Source: Enterobacteriaceae endosymbiont of Donacia tomentosa
GTDB lineage: Bacteria > Pseudomonadota > Gammaproteobacteria > Enterobacterales > Enterobacteriaceae
DNA: 64,000 nucleotides
Assembly (NCBI RefSeq): GCF_012571135.1
Contig: NZ_CP046216.1
Location: forward strand, 373,176-437,175
Direction: 5' to 3'
Part shown: positions 43,103-52,480 of the stretch, one piece after another
Layout of the letters: the number at the start of each line of letters is the position of its first letter
Numbering within the stretch: position 1 is the first letter of the stretch
Made by a program: the position numbers and the translations under genes
Notes under the pieces: model-generated
The model's database searches: none
What the model was told of the DNA's origin: nothing
What the model saw: only the letters and a program-made list of their open reading frames with translations

Positions 43103-43786
43103 ATGAATATGAAAAAATATATATTGTTTTTTAGTATGTTATGTATAATAACTACGTCTAATATTTGTGCAGCATTTCCAAAATATAATTATATTGATGA
43201 TTATTATGCAATAATAGATGGTAATCTTACAAAATTTCTTAATAAAAAACATAATAAAAAACCAGTTGTAATCGAAATCTTTTCATTTTTATGTCCTTAT
43301 TGTTATTCTTTTTATAATGATGTTTATAATAAAAGTAAATACTTAAAAACTCATATACCAAAAAATGCTAGAATTATAAGATATCATGCAGAAGATGTTG
43401 GTAATAATGCTGAATTATCGACTTTAGCTGAATATAATTGGAGTATTGCAAAATTATTAGATGTAGAAGATAAAATAATAGGACCTTTTTATGAAGGGAT
43501 ACAAAAAAATAAAACTATTTATGATTATGATACTATGAAAGCAGCTTTTCTTAAAGCAACAGGAATTACTTCAAAAATGTATGATGGATTATGGAATAGT
43601 TATTTTACTAAAGCAACATACACACGACAATTAGATTTTGTTGACAATGTTGATGCACAGTCTGTACCTAACGTTATTGTAAATAATAAATATGTAATCA
43701 ATATTAGTGGGTTATTGGTTGAACATCAAAAAGATTTTCCAAAAAATTATGGTCAATTAGTAATAAAACTTTTACAAAAAAAATAA
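43103..43786 (+). CDS. dsbA: DsbA-type thiol:disulfide oxidoreductase
   Basis: Periplasmic oxidase that introduces disulfide bonds. A signal peptide covers about residues 1-24 (KKYILFFSMLCIITTSNICAA). The active site is CPYC (C64, C67) in FSFLCPYCYSF, where E. coli has CPHC, and the cis-proline loop is QSVPNVIVNNKY. It is 227 residues (E. coli 208). PVVIEIFSF, EDKIIGPFYEGIQ and WNSYFTKA align along the whole DsbA fold. Two start codons are possible (43103 or 43109). polA follows as in E. coli, with yihF missing between them. Confidence 0.93.
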   Translation: MNMKKYILFFSMLCIITTSNICAAFPKYNYIDDYYAIIDGNLTKFLNKKHNKKPVVIEIFSFLCPYCYSFYNDVYNKSKYLKTHIPKNARIIRYHAEDVGNNAELSTLAEYNWSIAKLLDVEDKIIGPFYEGIQKNKTIYDYDTMKAAFLKATGITSKMYDGLWNSYFTKATYTRQLDFVDNVDAQSVPNVIVNNKYVINISGLLVEHQKDFPKNYGQLVIKLLQKK

Positions 43787-43830
43787 TTATTGAATTTAGT
43801 AATGTAAGATAAATTTTAGTGTATTGAAAT

Positions 43831-44679
43831 ATGAAAAAAAAAATAATATTGATAGATGGATCGTTTTATTTATATCGTGCTTATTATGCATTACCTAATT
43901 TAGTTAATAGTAAAGGACATCCTACAGGAGCTATATATGGTTTTGTAAGAATGTTAAAAAAAATTGTAAGTATGAATATAAATAGTTATTTTTTAATTGT
44001 TTTTGATACTAAAGGAATTTCTTACAGAAAAAAAATTTTCAATAATTATAAATCACAAAGAGCAAACATGCCTGGTAATTTAATTATACAAATTAAACCT
44101 TTGTTGAAAATTATACAGGCAATGGGATATTTTGTTCTATATATAAAAAATGTAGAAGCAGATGACATAATTGGAACTATATCAGTTCAAGCTGAAAAAG
44201 AAAATTATTTCGTTTATATTTTTAGTACAGATAAAGATATTGCTCAATTAGTCACAAAAAATATCAAAATAATAAATCCATATAATTATTCTGTTTTAGG
44301 ATCAAAAGAAATATATAATAGATATGGTGTGATGCCTGAATTAATTAGTGATTTATTAGCATTAATTGGTGATCCAGTAGATAACATTCCAGGAATCCCT
44401 GGAATAGGAAATAAAACTGGTAAAATTTTAATTAATACTCTTGGTAACTTAAAATTTATTTATAAAAATATAGATTATATAGAAAATATTACTATTAAGG
44501 GCATTAAAAATATAAAAAAAAAGTTAATAAAATATAAAAATTTAGTTTTTTTATTTCATAAATTAACTAAAATTAAAACGAATATTGACATTCATCATAT
44601 TGATTTTAATGATTTAAATTTAAAACCACAAGTAAAATACTTGAAATATTTATTTCAAAAATATGAATTTAATATATAA
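43831..44679 (+). CDS. polA: DNA polymerase I reduced to the 5'-3' exonuclease domain
   Basis: The 282 residues cover only the flap/5' nuclease domain of Pol I, which removes RNA primers. Metal-binding acidic residues are visible in ILIDGSFYLYRA, NVEADDIIGT, FSTDKDIAQL and IGDPVDNIPGIPGIG. The protein ends at LFQKYEFNI, the point where E. coli reads LFKKYEFKRW before the proofreading and polymerase domains, so about 640 residues are gone. Similar polA genes are known in Buchnera. It lies 44 bp after dsbA. The gene is clean and probably functional as a stand-alone exonuclease. Confidence 0.95.
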   Translation: MKKKIILIDGSFYLYRAYYALPNLVNSKGHPTGAIYGFVRMLKKIVSMNINSYFLIVFDTKGISYRKKIFNNYKSQRANMPGNLIIQIKPLLKIIQAMGYFVLYIKNVEADDIIGTISVQAEKENYFVYIFSTDKDIAQLVTKNIKIINPYNYSVLGSKEIYNRYGVMPELISDLLALIGDPVDNIPGIPGIGNKTGKILINTLGNLKFIYKNIDYIENITIKGIKNIKKKLIKYKNLVFLFHKLTKIKTNIDIHHIDFNDLNLKPQVKYLKYLFQKYEFNI

Positions 44680-45198
44680 AAAAAATAAAATAAGTTAGTT
44701 TAAATATTTTGAGTTAATATAACTTCCATAAGTAGTTAATAGTTGTTTTTTTGTTTTTAACAAATTTTTCTTAAAATTAAAAATAGTAATAGTTTTTATA
44801 TTATTAAAAATAATGAATATTAATTAATTAATAATATGATTTTTTTAAATAAAATTTTGTAATAGTATTTTTTTTAACAATTAAGATATTTTAAATCATT
44901 ATTTTAAATAAATTTATTATATTTAGTAAATTTAAAAAATAAGTTTTATTATTATTTTGAGAATATTGGTTGATATAAGTAATAAATCTTGAAATTTTAA
45001 TTATACGAAATAATTTTTTTAACAAAAAACGTATAAAAATAAAATTTAAAATAATATTTCTAATTTTTTCTTCATTAATTTTCTTACGAATTTTTTATTT
45101 AATACATCTTAAAATTTATTTTTTAGGATTATATAAAAATAAAGAATAATAAATAAAAACTAAACAACGAAATATAATGTATTTATTGGAATTTATCT
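44680..45198. other. 519 bp spacer between truncated polA and typA
   Basis: No open frame of note, tRNA or strong hairpin. In E. coli the Klenow part of polA, then spf, engB and other genes separate these two; I cannot recognise any residue of them. The typA promoter and ribosome site (TTGGA near 45187-45191) are at its right end. Confidence 0.6.
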
Positions 45199-47043
45199 AT
45201 GAAAAAAATACGTAATATAGCTATTATAGCTCATATAGATCATGGAAAAACAACTTTAGTAGACAAATTATTAAGAGAATCAGATAATTTTGAAAAACAT
45301 AAAAATAATTCTATATATAAAGATTTTAAAGATAGAATAATGGATAGTAATGATCTAGAAAGAGAAAGAGGAATTACTATTTTTTCTAAAAATACATCTA
45401 TATTTTGGGAAAATTATCAAATTAATATTATTGATACTCCAGGACATGCTGATTTTGGTGCTGAAGTAGAGCGTATATTATCTATGGTTGATTCTGTTTT
45501 ATTAGTAGTAGATGCTGTCGAAGGACCTATGCCTCAAACAAGATTTGTAACATTAAAAGCTTTTGAATATAATTTAAAACCAATTATAGTGATAAATAAA
45601 ATAGATCGGAAGTTTATTCGTCCTAATTGGGTTATTAATAAAATATTCGATTTATTTATTGATTTAAATGCTTCTGATGAACAACTAGATTTTCCTATTA
45701 TATATACATCTGCTCTTAAAGGAACATCAGGATATGCGATAAATAAAATGAGCAATAATATGAATATATTATATGAAACTATTATTAATCGAGTACCGTA
45801 TCCTAATGTTAATATAGATCAACCTTTTCAAATGCAAATCTCACAAATCGAGTATAATAATTATATAGGAAATGTTTGTATTGGTTTAATAAAAAGAGGA
45901 AGAATCAAAATTAATAAATATTTTGCTATTATCCAAAAAAATGGGAAAATTAGTAAAGTTAAAGTATTATATATAATATATAATATAGGACTAAAAAATA
46001 TATATTCTCATAAGGCAAAAGCTGGTGACATTGTTGGCCTTGCAGGTACAGGATTTGAAAAAATAAATATTTCAGATACAATTTGTGATATTAATCATCA
46101 TGATCAATTACCTTTACTAAAAGTAGAAAAACCTAAAATTAGTATGTTATTTCATGTTAATAATTCACCTGTTGCAGGACAAGAAGGAATTCATGTAACT
46201 TCTAATAAAATATATGATAGAATTAAAAGAGAGTGCTTACATGATTTAGCTTTAAATATAAAAAAAACAAATAATCATAATACTTTTCATATTTCTGGTA
46301 GAGGAGAATTACATTTAGTAATATTAATAGAAAATATGAGAAAAGAAGGTTTTGAATTAGCTGTATCAAAACCACAAATAATAAATCGTATTCTTAATGG
46401 TAAAATACAAGAACCATTTGAAGTATTAATATTAGATTTTGATCAAAAAAAAAAGGGAGATGTAATAAAACTTATTAGTCAAAGAAAAGCTATTATAAAT
46501 AATATCATTATGAATGATTTTAATAACAGAGTAAAAATTGAAGCAATTATTCCTAGTAGGGGAATGATTGGCTTAAGAACTGAATTTATAAATATTACCT
46601 CAGGGACTGGAATCATTGATTCTTTTTTCAGCCATTACGATATCAATACTAATAGTTTGATAAGACAAAGAAATAATGGTGTATTAATTTCCAATAGAAA
46701 AGGTTTTGCTGTTGCTTTTTCTTTATCTAATTTACAATCTAGAGGAAAATTATTAATTAATCCAGGAGAACAAGTTTACGAAGGACAGATAATAGGGATT
46801 CATAATAGATTAAATGATTTAACTGTGAATTGTTTGATTGGTAAAAAATTAACCAATATGAGAGCTTCTGGAAATGATAATGCTATTAATTTAATACCTA
46901 AGAAAAATATGTCATTAGAAGAATCTATCGATTTTATTAATGACGATGAATTAGTTGAAATTACACCAAAATCAATACGTATTAGGAAAAAATTCTTAAA
47001 AGAACACCAAAGAAAATTGGAAAATAAAATTAAAAATACTTGA
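45199..47043 (+). CDS. typA: TypA/BipA ribosome-associated GTPase
   Basis: Translational GTPase involved in 50S assembly at low temperature and stress. GTPase motifs are G1 [10 protein letters not shown]2 RERGITI, G3 DTPGHADFG and G4 NKID. The EF-G-like domains and the BipA-specific C terminus ([34 protein letters not shown]) are present. It is 614 residues (E. coli 607). It stands alone between polA and the oppositely oriented ssrA. Confidence 0.97.
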   Translation: MKKIRNIAIIAHIDHGKTTLVDKLLRESDNFEKHKNNSIYKDFKDRIMDSNDLERERGITIFSKNTSIFWENYQINIIDTPGHADFGAEVERILSMVDSVLLVVDAVEGPMPQTRFVTLKAFEYNLKPIIVINKIDRKFIRPNWVINKIFDLFIDLNASDEQLDFPIIYTSALKGTSGYAINKMSNNMNILYETIINRVPYPNVNIDQPFQMQISQIEYNNYIGNVCIGLIKRGRIKINKYFAIIQKNGKISKVKVLYIIYNIGLKNIYSHKAKAGDIVGLAGTGFEKINISDTICDINHHDQLPLLKVEKPKISMLFHVNNSPVAGQEGIHVTSNKIYDRIKRECLHDLALNIKKTNNHNTFHISGRGELHLVILIENMRKEGFELAVSKPQIINRILNGKIQEPFEVLILDFDQKKKGDVIKLISQRKAIINNIIMNDFNNRVKIEAIIPSRGMIGLRTEFINITSGTGIIDSFFSHYDINTNSLIRQRNNGVLISNRKGFAVAFSLSNLQSRGKLLINPGEQVYEGQIIGIHNRLNDLTVNCLIGKKLTNMRASGNDNAINLIPKKNMSLEESIDFINDDELVEITPKSIRIRKKFLKEHQRKLENKIKNT

Positions 47044-47091
47044 TATAATTCAATTTTATCAATAGAATTTTTTACATTTTATACTAAAAAA

Positions 47092-47456
47092 TGGAGCTGG
47101 GGGGATTCGAACCCCCGTCCAAAATTACTACACTCTTGGCTGCTACATGTTTAGTTTTATCTTTAAAAATTTTCAATAATATTAATTGATAAAACAAGAT
47201 TTAATATTATTTAGTTTCATTACTTATTTAATATATAATTAAAAACCAATTATATACGATCTCTTAAAATTAATGACCTATATGCTTACTCTCTAAGAGA
47301 AAACAGTAAGGGATAGGGCCCCGCAGTTTTTTATGCTGCTAAAGCGTAGTTTTCACTTCTTGCATTTACATTATGCACGGTTTTTTACAAGGCCTACCGT
47401 ACCACCTTGACATGCTCCTTAAGTTTGATAATTTTGTCGAATCCATAAACAGCCCC
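47092..47456 (-). ncRNA. ssrA: transfer-messenger RNA (tmRNA)
   Basis: Rescues stalled ribosomes with SmpB and tags the unfinished peptide. The tRNA-like ends pair: 5' GGGGCTG (47456-47450) and 3' CAGCTCC plus discriminator A (ending 47092); the T loop ggttcgaatcc is at about 47105-47118. CCA is not encoded. The tag frame runs from resume codon GCA (47361-47363) to TAA (47331-47333) and reads ARSENYALAA, against ANDENYALAA in E. coli. About 365 nt, same size class as E. coli. It lies 29 bp after smpB on the same strand. Confidence 0.97.
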
Positions 47457-47485
47457 TAAAAAATAATTTTTATACAAAAAGATCT

Positions 47486-47947
47486 TTAAATACTCTTTTT
47501 AAAAAAATGTAATTTATTAATTTTCCATTCTTTTTGTTTTAGTAAAGATCTTTTATCGTATTCTTTTTTTCCTTTTGCAACAGCAATTTGTAACTTACAC
47601 CAATATCTCTTCCAAAAAAAACCTATAACCACAATTGTAAAACCCTTCATATGAATATAATTTTTCAAATTATTCAATTCTTTTTTATTTAATAATAATT
47701 CCCTCTTCCTATTAGGAATATAATCAGAGTAGTTACAAGCAGTGCTTAAAGGACTAATATGAGAATTTAATAAATAAACTCTATTATTAGATGTTATGTT
47801 AACATAACTATTGTTTATAGCTACTTTATTTAGTTTTAATGATTTAACTTCCCAACCTTTTAAAATAATACCTGCTTCAATTTCTTCTTTAATATAAAAA
47901 TCATGATATATTTTTTTATTAAAAAAAATATATTTTTTCCTTTTCAT
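47486..47947 (-). CDS. smpB: SmpB, tmRNA-binding protein
   Basis: Binds the tRNA-like part of tmRNA and brings it to stalled ribosomes. It is 153 residues (E. coli 160). The core EEIEAGIILKGWEVKSLK, the loop YLLNSHISPLS and the C-terminal AKGKKEYDKRSLLKQKEWK, whose tail enters the mRNA channel, are all recognisable. smpB-ssrA adjacency is as in E. coli. Confidence 0.96.
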   Translation of the reverse strand: MKRKKYIFFNKKIYHDFYIKEEIEAGIILKGWEVKSLKLNKVAINNSYVNITSNNRVYLLNSHISPLSTACNYSDYIPNRKRELLLNKKELNNLKNYIHMKGFTIVVIGFFWKRYWCKLQIAVAKGKKEYDKRSLLKQKEWKINKLHFFKKSI

Positions 47948-48557
47948 TTTTAATTATGATTAAATTTTATTTATTTGAAATCCCACTAATAATAACAAAT
48001 ATGCTAACTATAATCAATATATTATTTAAAATTTAATATATTAGCTATTTTCTTTATAAGAAATTTTATTCAGATAATATAATTTTTTTGTTAAAACTAT
48101 ATGATAGTAAACGTTACTATTCTTTTTTTATATTTTATTATAGTTCATAAAAACAAAATTTTCTAAAAAAACAAACATATTAAAATATAATACTTCCACT
48201 TATAAAACCTATTTATATATTTATTATTTGTAATAATCATATTGTCAAATTTCATATAATGAAATACATTTAAAAAAAATAATATTATTTTATATTCTTA
48301 TCTTTATTGTATTAAATATTTTTGTATAAAGTTTTTATAATTAATTTAAATAATATATAAATAGTAAAATTATAAGTATTATTTTAATAATATCGTATAA
48401 TATTTTTATATTATTAATATAAATTAAAATATTTTATTTATTAAAATCAATTAATATTTTATTTATTATATTCATAATAATAAAATACGATAAATTATTA
48501 TTAATAATGATTTAATTTTAAAATTTTTATATAAAAATTTTTTATAGGAAAAGATAT
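47948..48557. other. 610 bp spacer between divergent smpB and grpE
   Basis: No coding frame or tRNA. In E. coli this interval has nadK, recN, bamE and other genes; none can be recognised. It contains the grpE and smpB promoters and one terminator-like hairpin (listed separately) that no present gene explains. I did not see a sigma-32 type heat-shock promoter before grpE. Confidence 0.6.
48104..48130 (+). terminator. orphan terminator-like hairpin
   Basis: atagtaa (48104-48110), loop acg, ttactat (48114-48120), followed on the plus strand by tcttttttta. It has the form of a Rho-independent terminator for plus-strand transcription, but the nearest plus-strand gene upstream is typA, over 1 kb away with ssrA and smpB in between. 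It may end a small RNA or be left from a deleted gene. Confidence 0.4.
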
Positions 48558-49205
48558 ATGAATGATGACAAATTATTAAATAATGATGAAAAAAAAAATC
48601 AAACAGAATTAAATAATAAGTTGAAAAAATTAAACAAAAATGATGATCAAAAAAAAAAATCAGACTTGGGAATTTACTCAAAAGAACAGAATATAGAATA
48701 TTTTAAAGAAAAAAATAGTTTGTATAAATTAGAAATTTCAGATCTTAAAGATAAAATACAAAAGTATAAGAGTGATATATGGAATTTAAAATTAAGATCT
48801 CAAGCTGAGATAGAAAATATTAGACATCGATCTGAAATAGATATAGAAAAAGCTTATAAATTTTCATTAGAAAAGTTTATTAGTGAGTTACTTCCTGTTA
48901 TTGATAATTTAGAAAGAGCGATAGAACTAAAAATAGAAAATAATAATATTGAATCATCAATAATAGAAGGAATTAAATTAACTTTAAAATCATTTTTAAA
49001 TATAATAACAAAATTTGGTATTAGTATTATTAATGAAACAAATGTTCTTTTTGATCCATCTAAACATCAAGCTATGTCTATAATTGAATCCGATAAAATA
49101 AAAGAAAATTTTATTATAGAAGTTTTGCAAAAAGGATATGTTCTTAACAACAGATTATTGAGACCAGCTATGGTAACTGTTTCTAAAATGAAAATAAAAA
49201 ATTAA
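48558..49205 (+). CDS. grpE: GrpE nucleotide exchange factor
   Basis: Exchanges ADP for ATP on DnaK. It is 215 residues (E. coli 197): a lysine/asparagine-rich N terminus, a long coiled coil (about 40-100), then the four-helix and beta domain with [29 protein letters not shown] and [23 protein letters not shown] ribosome site AGGAAA lies at 48546-48551. It is on the opposite strand from smpB, a relic of the E. coli neighbourhood. Confidence 0.96.
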   Translation: MNDDKLLNNDEKKNQTELNNKLKKLNKNDDQKKKSDLGIYSKEQNIEYFKEKNSLYKLEISDLKDKIQKYKSDIWNLKLRSQAEIENIRHRSEIDIEKAYKFSLEKFISELLPVIDNLERAIELKIENNNIESSIIEGIKLTLKSFLNIITKFGISIINETNVLFDPSKHQAMSIIESDKIKENFIIEVLQKGYVLNNRLLRPAMVTVSKMKIKN

Positions 49206-49353
49206 TGATTTTTATTTAAAGTATGTCCATTTAAAATATTTTATTAAAATGGACGTATTATTTTTCACGAGAAAAATATTAGCTATAAATTATTCAAATA
49301 ATATAAATTTATATTTTTTTACAAAATTTTTTTATTCAAATAAGGAATTTAAA

Positions 49354-49572
49354 ATGAGTAAAATATGTCAAATAACTGGTAAAAAAACAATGAAAGGAAA
49401 TAATCGTTCACATGCTATGAATGCTACTAAAAGAAAATTTTTGTTAAATCTTCATTATCATAGATTTTGGTTAGAAAAAAAAAAAAGATTTGTTACTTTA
49501 CGAGTATCTACGAAAGGAATGAGATTGATAAATAAAAAAGGAATAGATAATATTAGTTTTTATAAAAAATAA
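49354..49572 (+). CDS. rpmB: 50S ribosomal protein L28
   Basis: Large-subunit ribosomal protein. I place the start at ATG 49354, with AAGGA at 49342-49346, giving 72 residues [17 protein letters not shown] and onward, colinear with E. coli L28 (78). The frame is open 35 codons further upstream but that part has no similarity. [13 protein letters not shown] and [15 protein letters not shown] are conserved. A run of 12 A (49475-49486) stays in frame. rpmG follows after 18 bp. Confidence 0.96.
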   Translation: MSKICQITGKKTMKGNNRSHAMNATKRKFLLNLHYHRFWLEKKKRFVTLRVSTKGMRLINKKGIDNISFYKK

Positions 49573-49590
49573 TAGGATTAAATAAATATT

Positions 49591-49758
49591 ATGTCAAAAA
49601 AAACACGTAATATAATTAAATTAATTTCATCAGGAAAAACTGGTCATTTTTATACCATTACAAAAAAAAAAAAATCTAATATACAAAAACTAGAAATTAA
49701 AAAATTTGATCCAATTTTACGTAAACATATTTTATATAAAGAAAATAAAATAAAATAA
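49591..49758 (+). CDS. rpmG: 50S ribosomal protein L33
   Basis: Small ribosomal protein of 55 residues, exactly the E. coli length. It reads [20 protein letters not shown], then [19 protein letters not shown], closely matching E. coli L33 and lacking the zinc cysteines of the other L33 type. Residues 24-28 are encoded across 13 consecutive A (49662-49674), in frame. It forms the rpmB-rpmG operon. Confidence 0.96.
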   Translation: MSKKTRNIIKLISSGKTGHFYTITKKKKSNIQKLEIKKFDPILRKHILYKENKIK

Positions 49759-49795
49759 AAAGTTAATCACAACTTTTTAACATATACAGCTAATT

Positions 49796-49852
49796 TAATC
49801 AATAATGGTAGATTAATTCAAACATTATTGATTAATTTGAAAAATTTTTTTT
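49796..49852 (+). terminator. terminator after rpmBG
   Basis: taatcaataatg (49796-49807) pairs with cattattgatta (49823-49834), followed by a run of eight T at 49845-49852. A smaller aaagtt/aacttt hairpin just after the rpmG stop (about 49759-49777) may add to it. It lies between convergent rpmG and rpmE. Confidence 0.6.
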
Positions 49853-49883
49853 AAATTAAAATCACCAAATTAAAATTAAATAA

Positions 49884-50105
49884 TTATTTAAATACTTTCA
49901 AATGACTAAATTTTTTCTTAAAACGTTCTACACGACCTTTAGTGTCTGTGATTTTTTGCTTACCTGTATAGAATGGATGACATATATTACAAACATCTAA
50001 ATTTAATTCTTTATCATTTTTCAAAGTCGATTTTATATTTATAATGTTACCACAAGAACATTTTGCAGTAATGTCATTATATTGTGGATGTATGTTTTTT
50101 TTCAT
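49884..50105 (-). CDS. rpmE: 50S ribosomal protein L31 (zinc form)
   Basis: Large-subunit protein of 73 residues (E. coli 70). The zinc ligands C16, C18, C39 and C42 are all present ([12 protein letters not shown]), making it the cysteine-containing type. [10 protein letters not shown] and [14 protein letters not shown] are conserved. It is divergent from priA, exactly as in E. coli. Confidence 0.96.
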   Translation of the reverse strand: MKKNIHPQYNDITAKCSCGNIINIKSTLKNDKELNLDVCNICHPFYTGKQKITDTKGRVERFKKKFSHLKVFK

Positions 50106-50238
50106 AAAAAAACCATGATATGATATATCTTATATTAAACTAATAAGATATGTTGATGTGTTCTTTATTTTATAAAAATATTTTTTTTATTACAAGAAAT
50201 AATATTTATATTTTAAAAAAATAAGTTTTTTATAAATT

Positions 50239-52416
50239 ATGAAAATAATAAAAGTAGTGTTAAATAATAATATTTTATATAATGCATTTGATTATTTATT
50301 ACCTAATAATATGATAGTGAATATAGGATGTCGAGTTTTGGTTCCTATAAAAAATAAAATATATATAGGTATAGTAATAAAAATTAATAATTCTTCTAAA
50401 TTACCTACAAAAAAATTGAAATTTTTATATGCAATTTTAGATAAAAAATCACTTTTTAATTCTTATATTTGGAATTTTGCTAAAAAAATATCTCAATATT
50501 ATCAATATTCTATTGGAATAATTTTGTTTAAAATGTTGCCAGCATATTTAAAAAATAGAAATCATAAATATATATCAGAAAATAAAAAGTATTATTGGAT
50601 TTTAAATTATAAAAATATTAATAATATTAAAATTATTAAATTACATAAGCAAAATAAAGTATTAAATTTACTTAAAAAAAAAAAAATTAACTTTAATGAT
50701 GTTAGTAAATACGGGTTAACAAATAAAATTTTCTTTTCTTTAGCAAAAGAAGGTTTATGTTTTTTATATAAAAAAAAAGATATTTGTAACACTAATAATT
50801 CTTTTTATAAAGAACAAATGTGTGATATACAAAATTTTTTATGTAAATTAAATTTTAATATAGATATTTTTACAGCATGGATAACAAAAGATAGTATTAT
50901 TTATCTTGAAAATATTAATATGTATCTAAATATTATAAAAATGGTCTTACATAAAAAAAAACAAATATTAATTATTGTTCCACAACAATATCATTTTATT
51001 TTTTTATATCAATATTTTTTATCTCAATTAAATACTTCTATTTGTTTTTTATATGCAAATATTTCTAATAGAAAAAAATTTTTGATTTGGAAAAATATAA
51101 AAAAAGGAAAAATATTAATTATTATTGGAACAAAATCTTCTATTTTTATGCAATTTCTAAAATTAGGATTAATCATTCTTAATGAAGAACATGATATTAA
51201 ATACAAACAAACAAATAATTGTCAATATAATACGAGGGATATTGCTGTATTAAGATCTAAAATAGAAAATATTCCTATAATATTAAGTTCTAAAACATTA
51301 AGTTTAGAAACATTACATAATATTACAATTGGAAAATATAAATTTTTATGTGGTAATTATAATAATTTTTTATATAATAAATATTATGATCTTAAAATCA
51401 TAAATATGAATAATCAAAATTATCAATATAAAATATTATCTAATGTTCTTATAAATATAATTCAAACACATATTACAAATAAAGAACAAATAGTATTTTA
51501 TTTTAAAAATAAAGGATATTCTCAAATTATTTTATGTAATTTTTGTAAAAAAATTTTAAAATGCATGGATTGTAATAAAAATTTTGTTTTTTATAAAAAA
51601 TCATGGAAATTGTACTGTATATATTGTAAAAAAAACATTTCTATGTTTGCATTTTGTCCTTTTTGTAAAAACAATTTTTTTATTCCAATTGGAATTGGAA
51701 CAGAACAATTAACTAAAATATTAAATAAATTATTCCCTTTTGTATCAATTATAAATATAAATAATAAAAATTTTTTAGAAAATTTTTCGTTCATATATTA
51801 TAATAAACCTATGATAATAATTACATCTCAAATATTATATAAGGGGTATTTTCGCTTTTTAAAAAATAATCTTATTATTTTTTTAAATGTAGATAATGTT
51901 TTTTTTTCAAAAAATTTTCGCGCAACAGAAAATTTTATACAACACATACATAATATATTATATAATCATTTAGATGAAAAAAAAAAAAAAACAGTAATTA
52001 TACAAACTAGTTATTCAAAAAATTATTTTATTAAATTTTTTAATATAAAATATACATATGATGAGATTGCTGATTTTCTTTTACAAGAAAGAAAAATTAT
52101 GCTATTGCCACCATTTACACATCACGCTGTTTTAATAGTAGAAGCTTCTAATAAAATAATTCCCAATGTTTTTTTATTTAAATTAAAAAATTTATTAATA
52201 TCAAAATATGTAAAAGAAAAACATTTTCATATCATAGGACCAATTTCATTAATACAAAATAAAAGAAAAGGTTTATATAGGAAACAAATTATTTTACAAC
52301 ATATCTTAAAAAAGAAATTACAATATATTATAAAAAATATTTCTTTTATTACAAAAAATATTATAAATTTTAATAAAATTAAATTAAAAATTAATATTGA
52401 TCCTATAAATTTCTAA
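50239..52416 (+). CDS. priA: PriA replication-restart protein with lost ATPase motifs
   Basis: PriA recognises stalled forks and loads the primosome. The 725-residue protein is full length (E. coli 732) and colinear, but its helicase motifs are destroyed: Walker A (GVTGSGKTE in E. coli) is replaced by TAWITKDSIIYL (212-223), DEEH is NEEH (315-318), SATPALET is SKTLSLET (351-358), GTQMLAKGHHF is TSQILYKGYFRF (529-540), and motif VI VAGRAGR has no match near 568-580. All eight zinc-domain cysteines remain (433, 436, 442, 445, 460, 463, 473, 476). Runs of 13 A (50684-50696) and 15 A (51977-51991) are in frame. It is probably an ATPase-inactive loader, or a gene beginning to decay. Confidence 0.9.
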   Translation: MKIIKVVLNNNILYNAFDYLLPNNMIVNIGCRVLVPIKNKIYIGIVIKINNSSKLPTKKLKFLYAILDKKSLFNSYIWNFAKKISQYYQYSIGIILFKMLPAYLKNRNHKYISENKKYYWILNYKNINNIKIIKLHKQNKVLNLLKKKKINFNDVSKYGLTNKIFFSLAKEGLCFLYKKKDICNTNNSFYKEQMCDIQNFLCKLNFNIDIFTAWITKDSIIYLENINMYLNIIKMVLHKKKQILIIVPQQYHFIFLYQYFLSQLNTSICFLYANISNRKKFLIWKNIKKGKILIIIGTKSSIFMQFLKLGLIILNEEHDIKYKQTNNCQYNTRDIAVLRSKIENIPIILSSKTLSLETLHNITIGKYKFLCGNYNNFLYNKYYDLKIINMNNQNYQYKILSNVLINIIQTHITNKEQIVFYFKNKGYSQIILCNFCKKILKCMDCNKNFVFYKKSWKLYCIYCKKNISMFAFCPFCKNNFFIPIGIGTEQLTKILNKLFPFVSIININNKNFLENFSFIYYNKPMIIITSQILYKGYFRFLKNNLIIFLNVDNVFFSKNFRATENFIQHIHNILYNHLDEKKKKTVIIQTSYSKNYFIKFFNIKYTYDEIADFLLQERKIMLLPPFTHHAVLIVEASNKIIPNVFLFKLKNLLISKYVKEKHFHIIGPISLIQNKRKGLYRKQIILQHILKKKLQYIIKNISFITKNIINFNKIKLKINIDPINF
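51977..51991 (+). repeat. 15-base poly(A) tract inside priA
   Basis: Fifteen consecutive A within codons of DEKKKKT, in frame. It is the longest homopolymer I noticed in a coding region of the window and a likely site of replication or transcription slippage. Confidence 0.9.
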
Positions 52417-52480
52417 TTATTATACTAATTGGATTTTATAAAAAAAATTTTATTAACTAAATGATTAGGCATATAATTTT

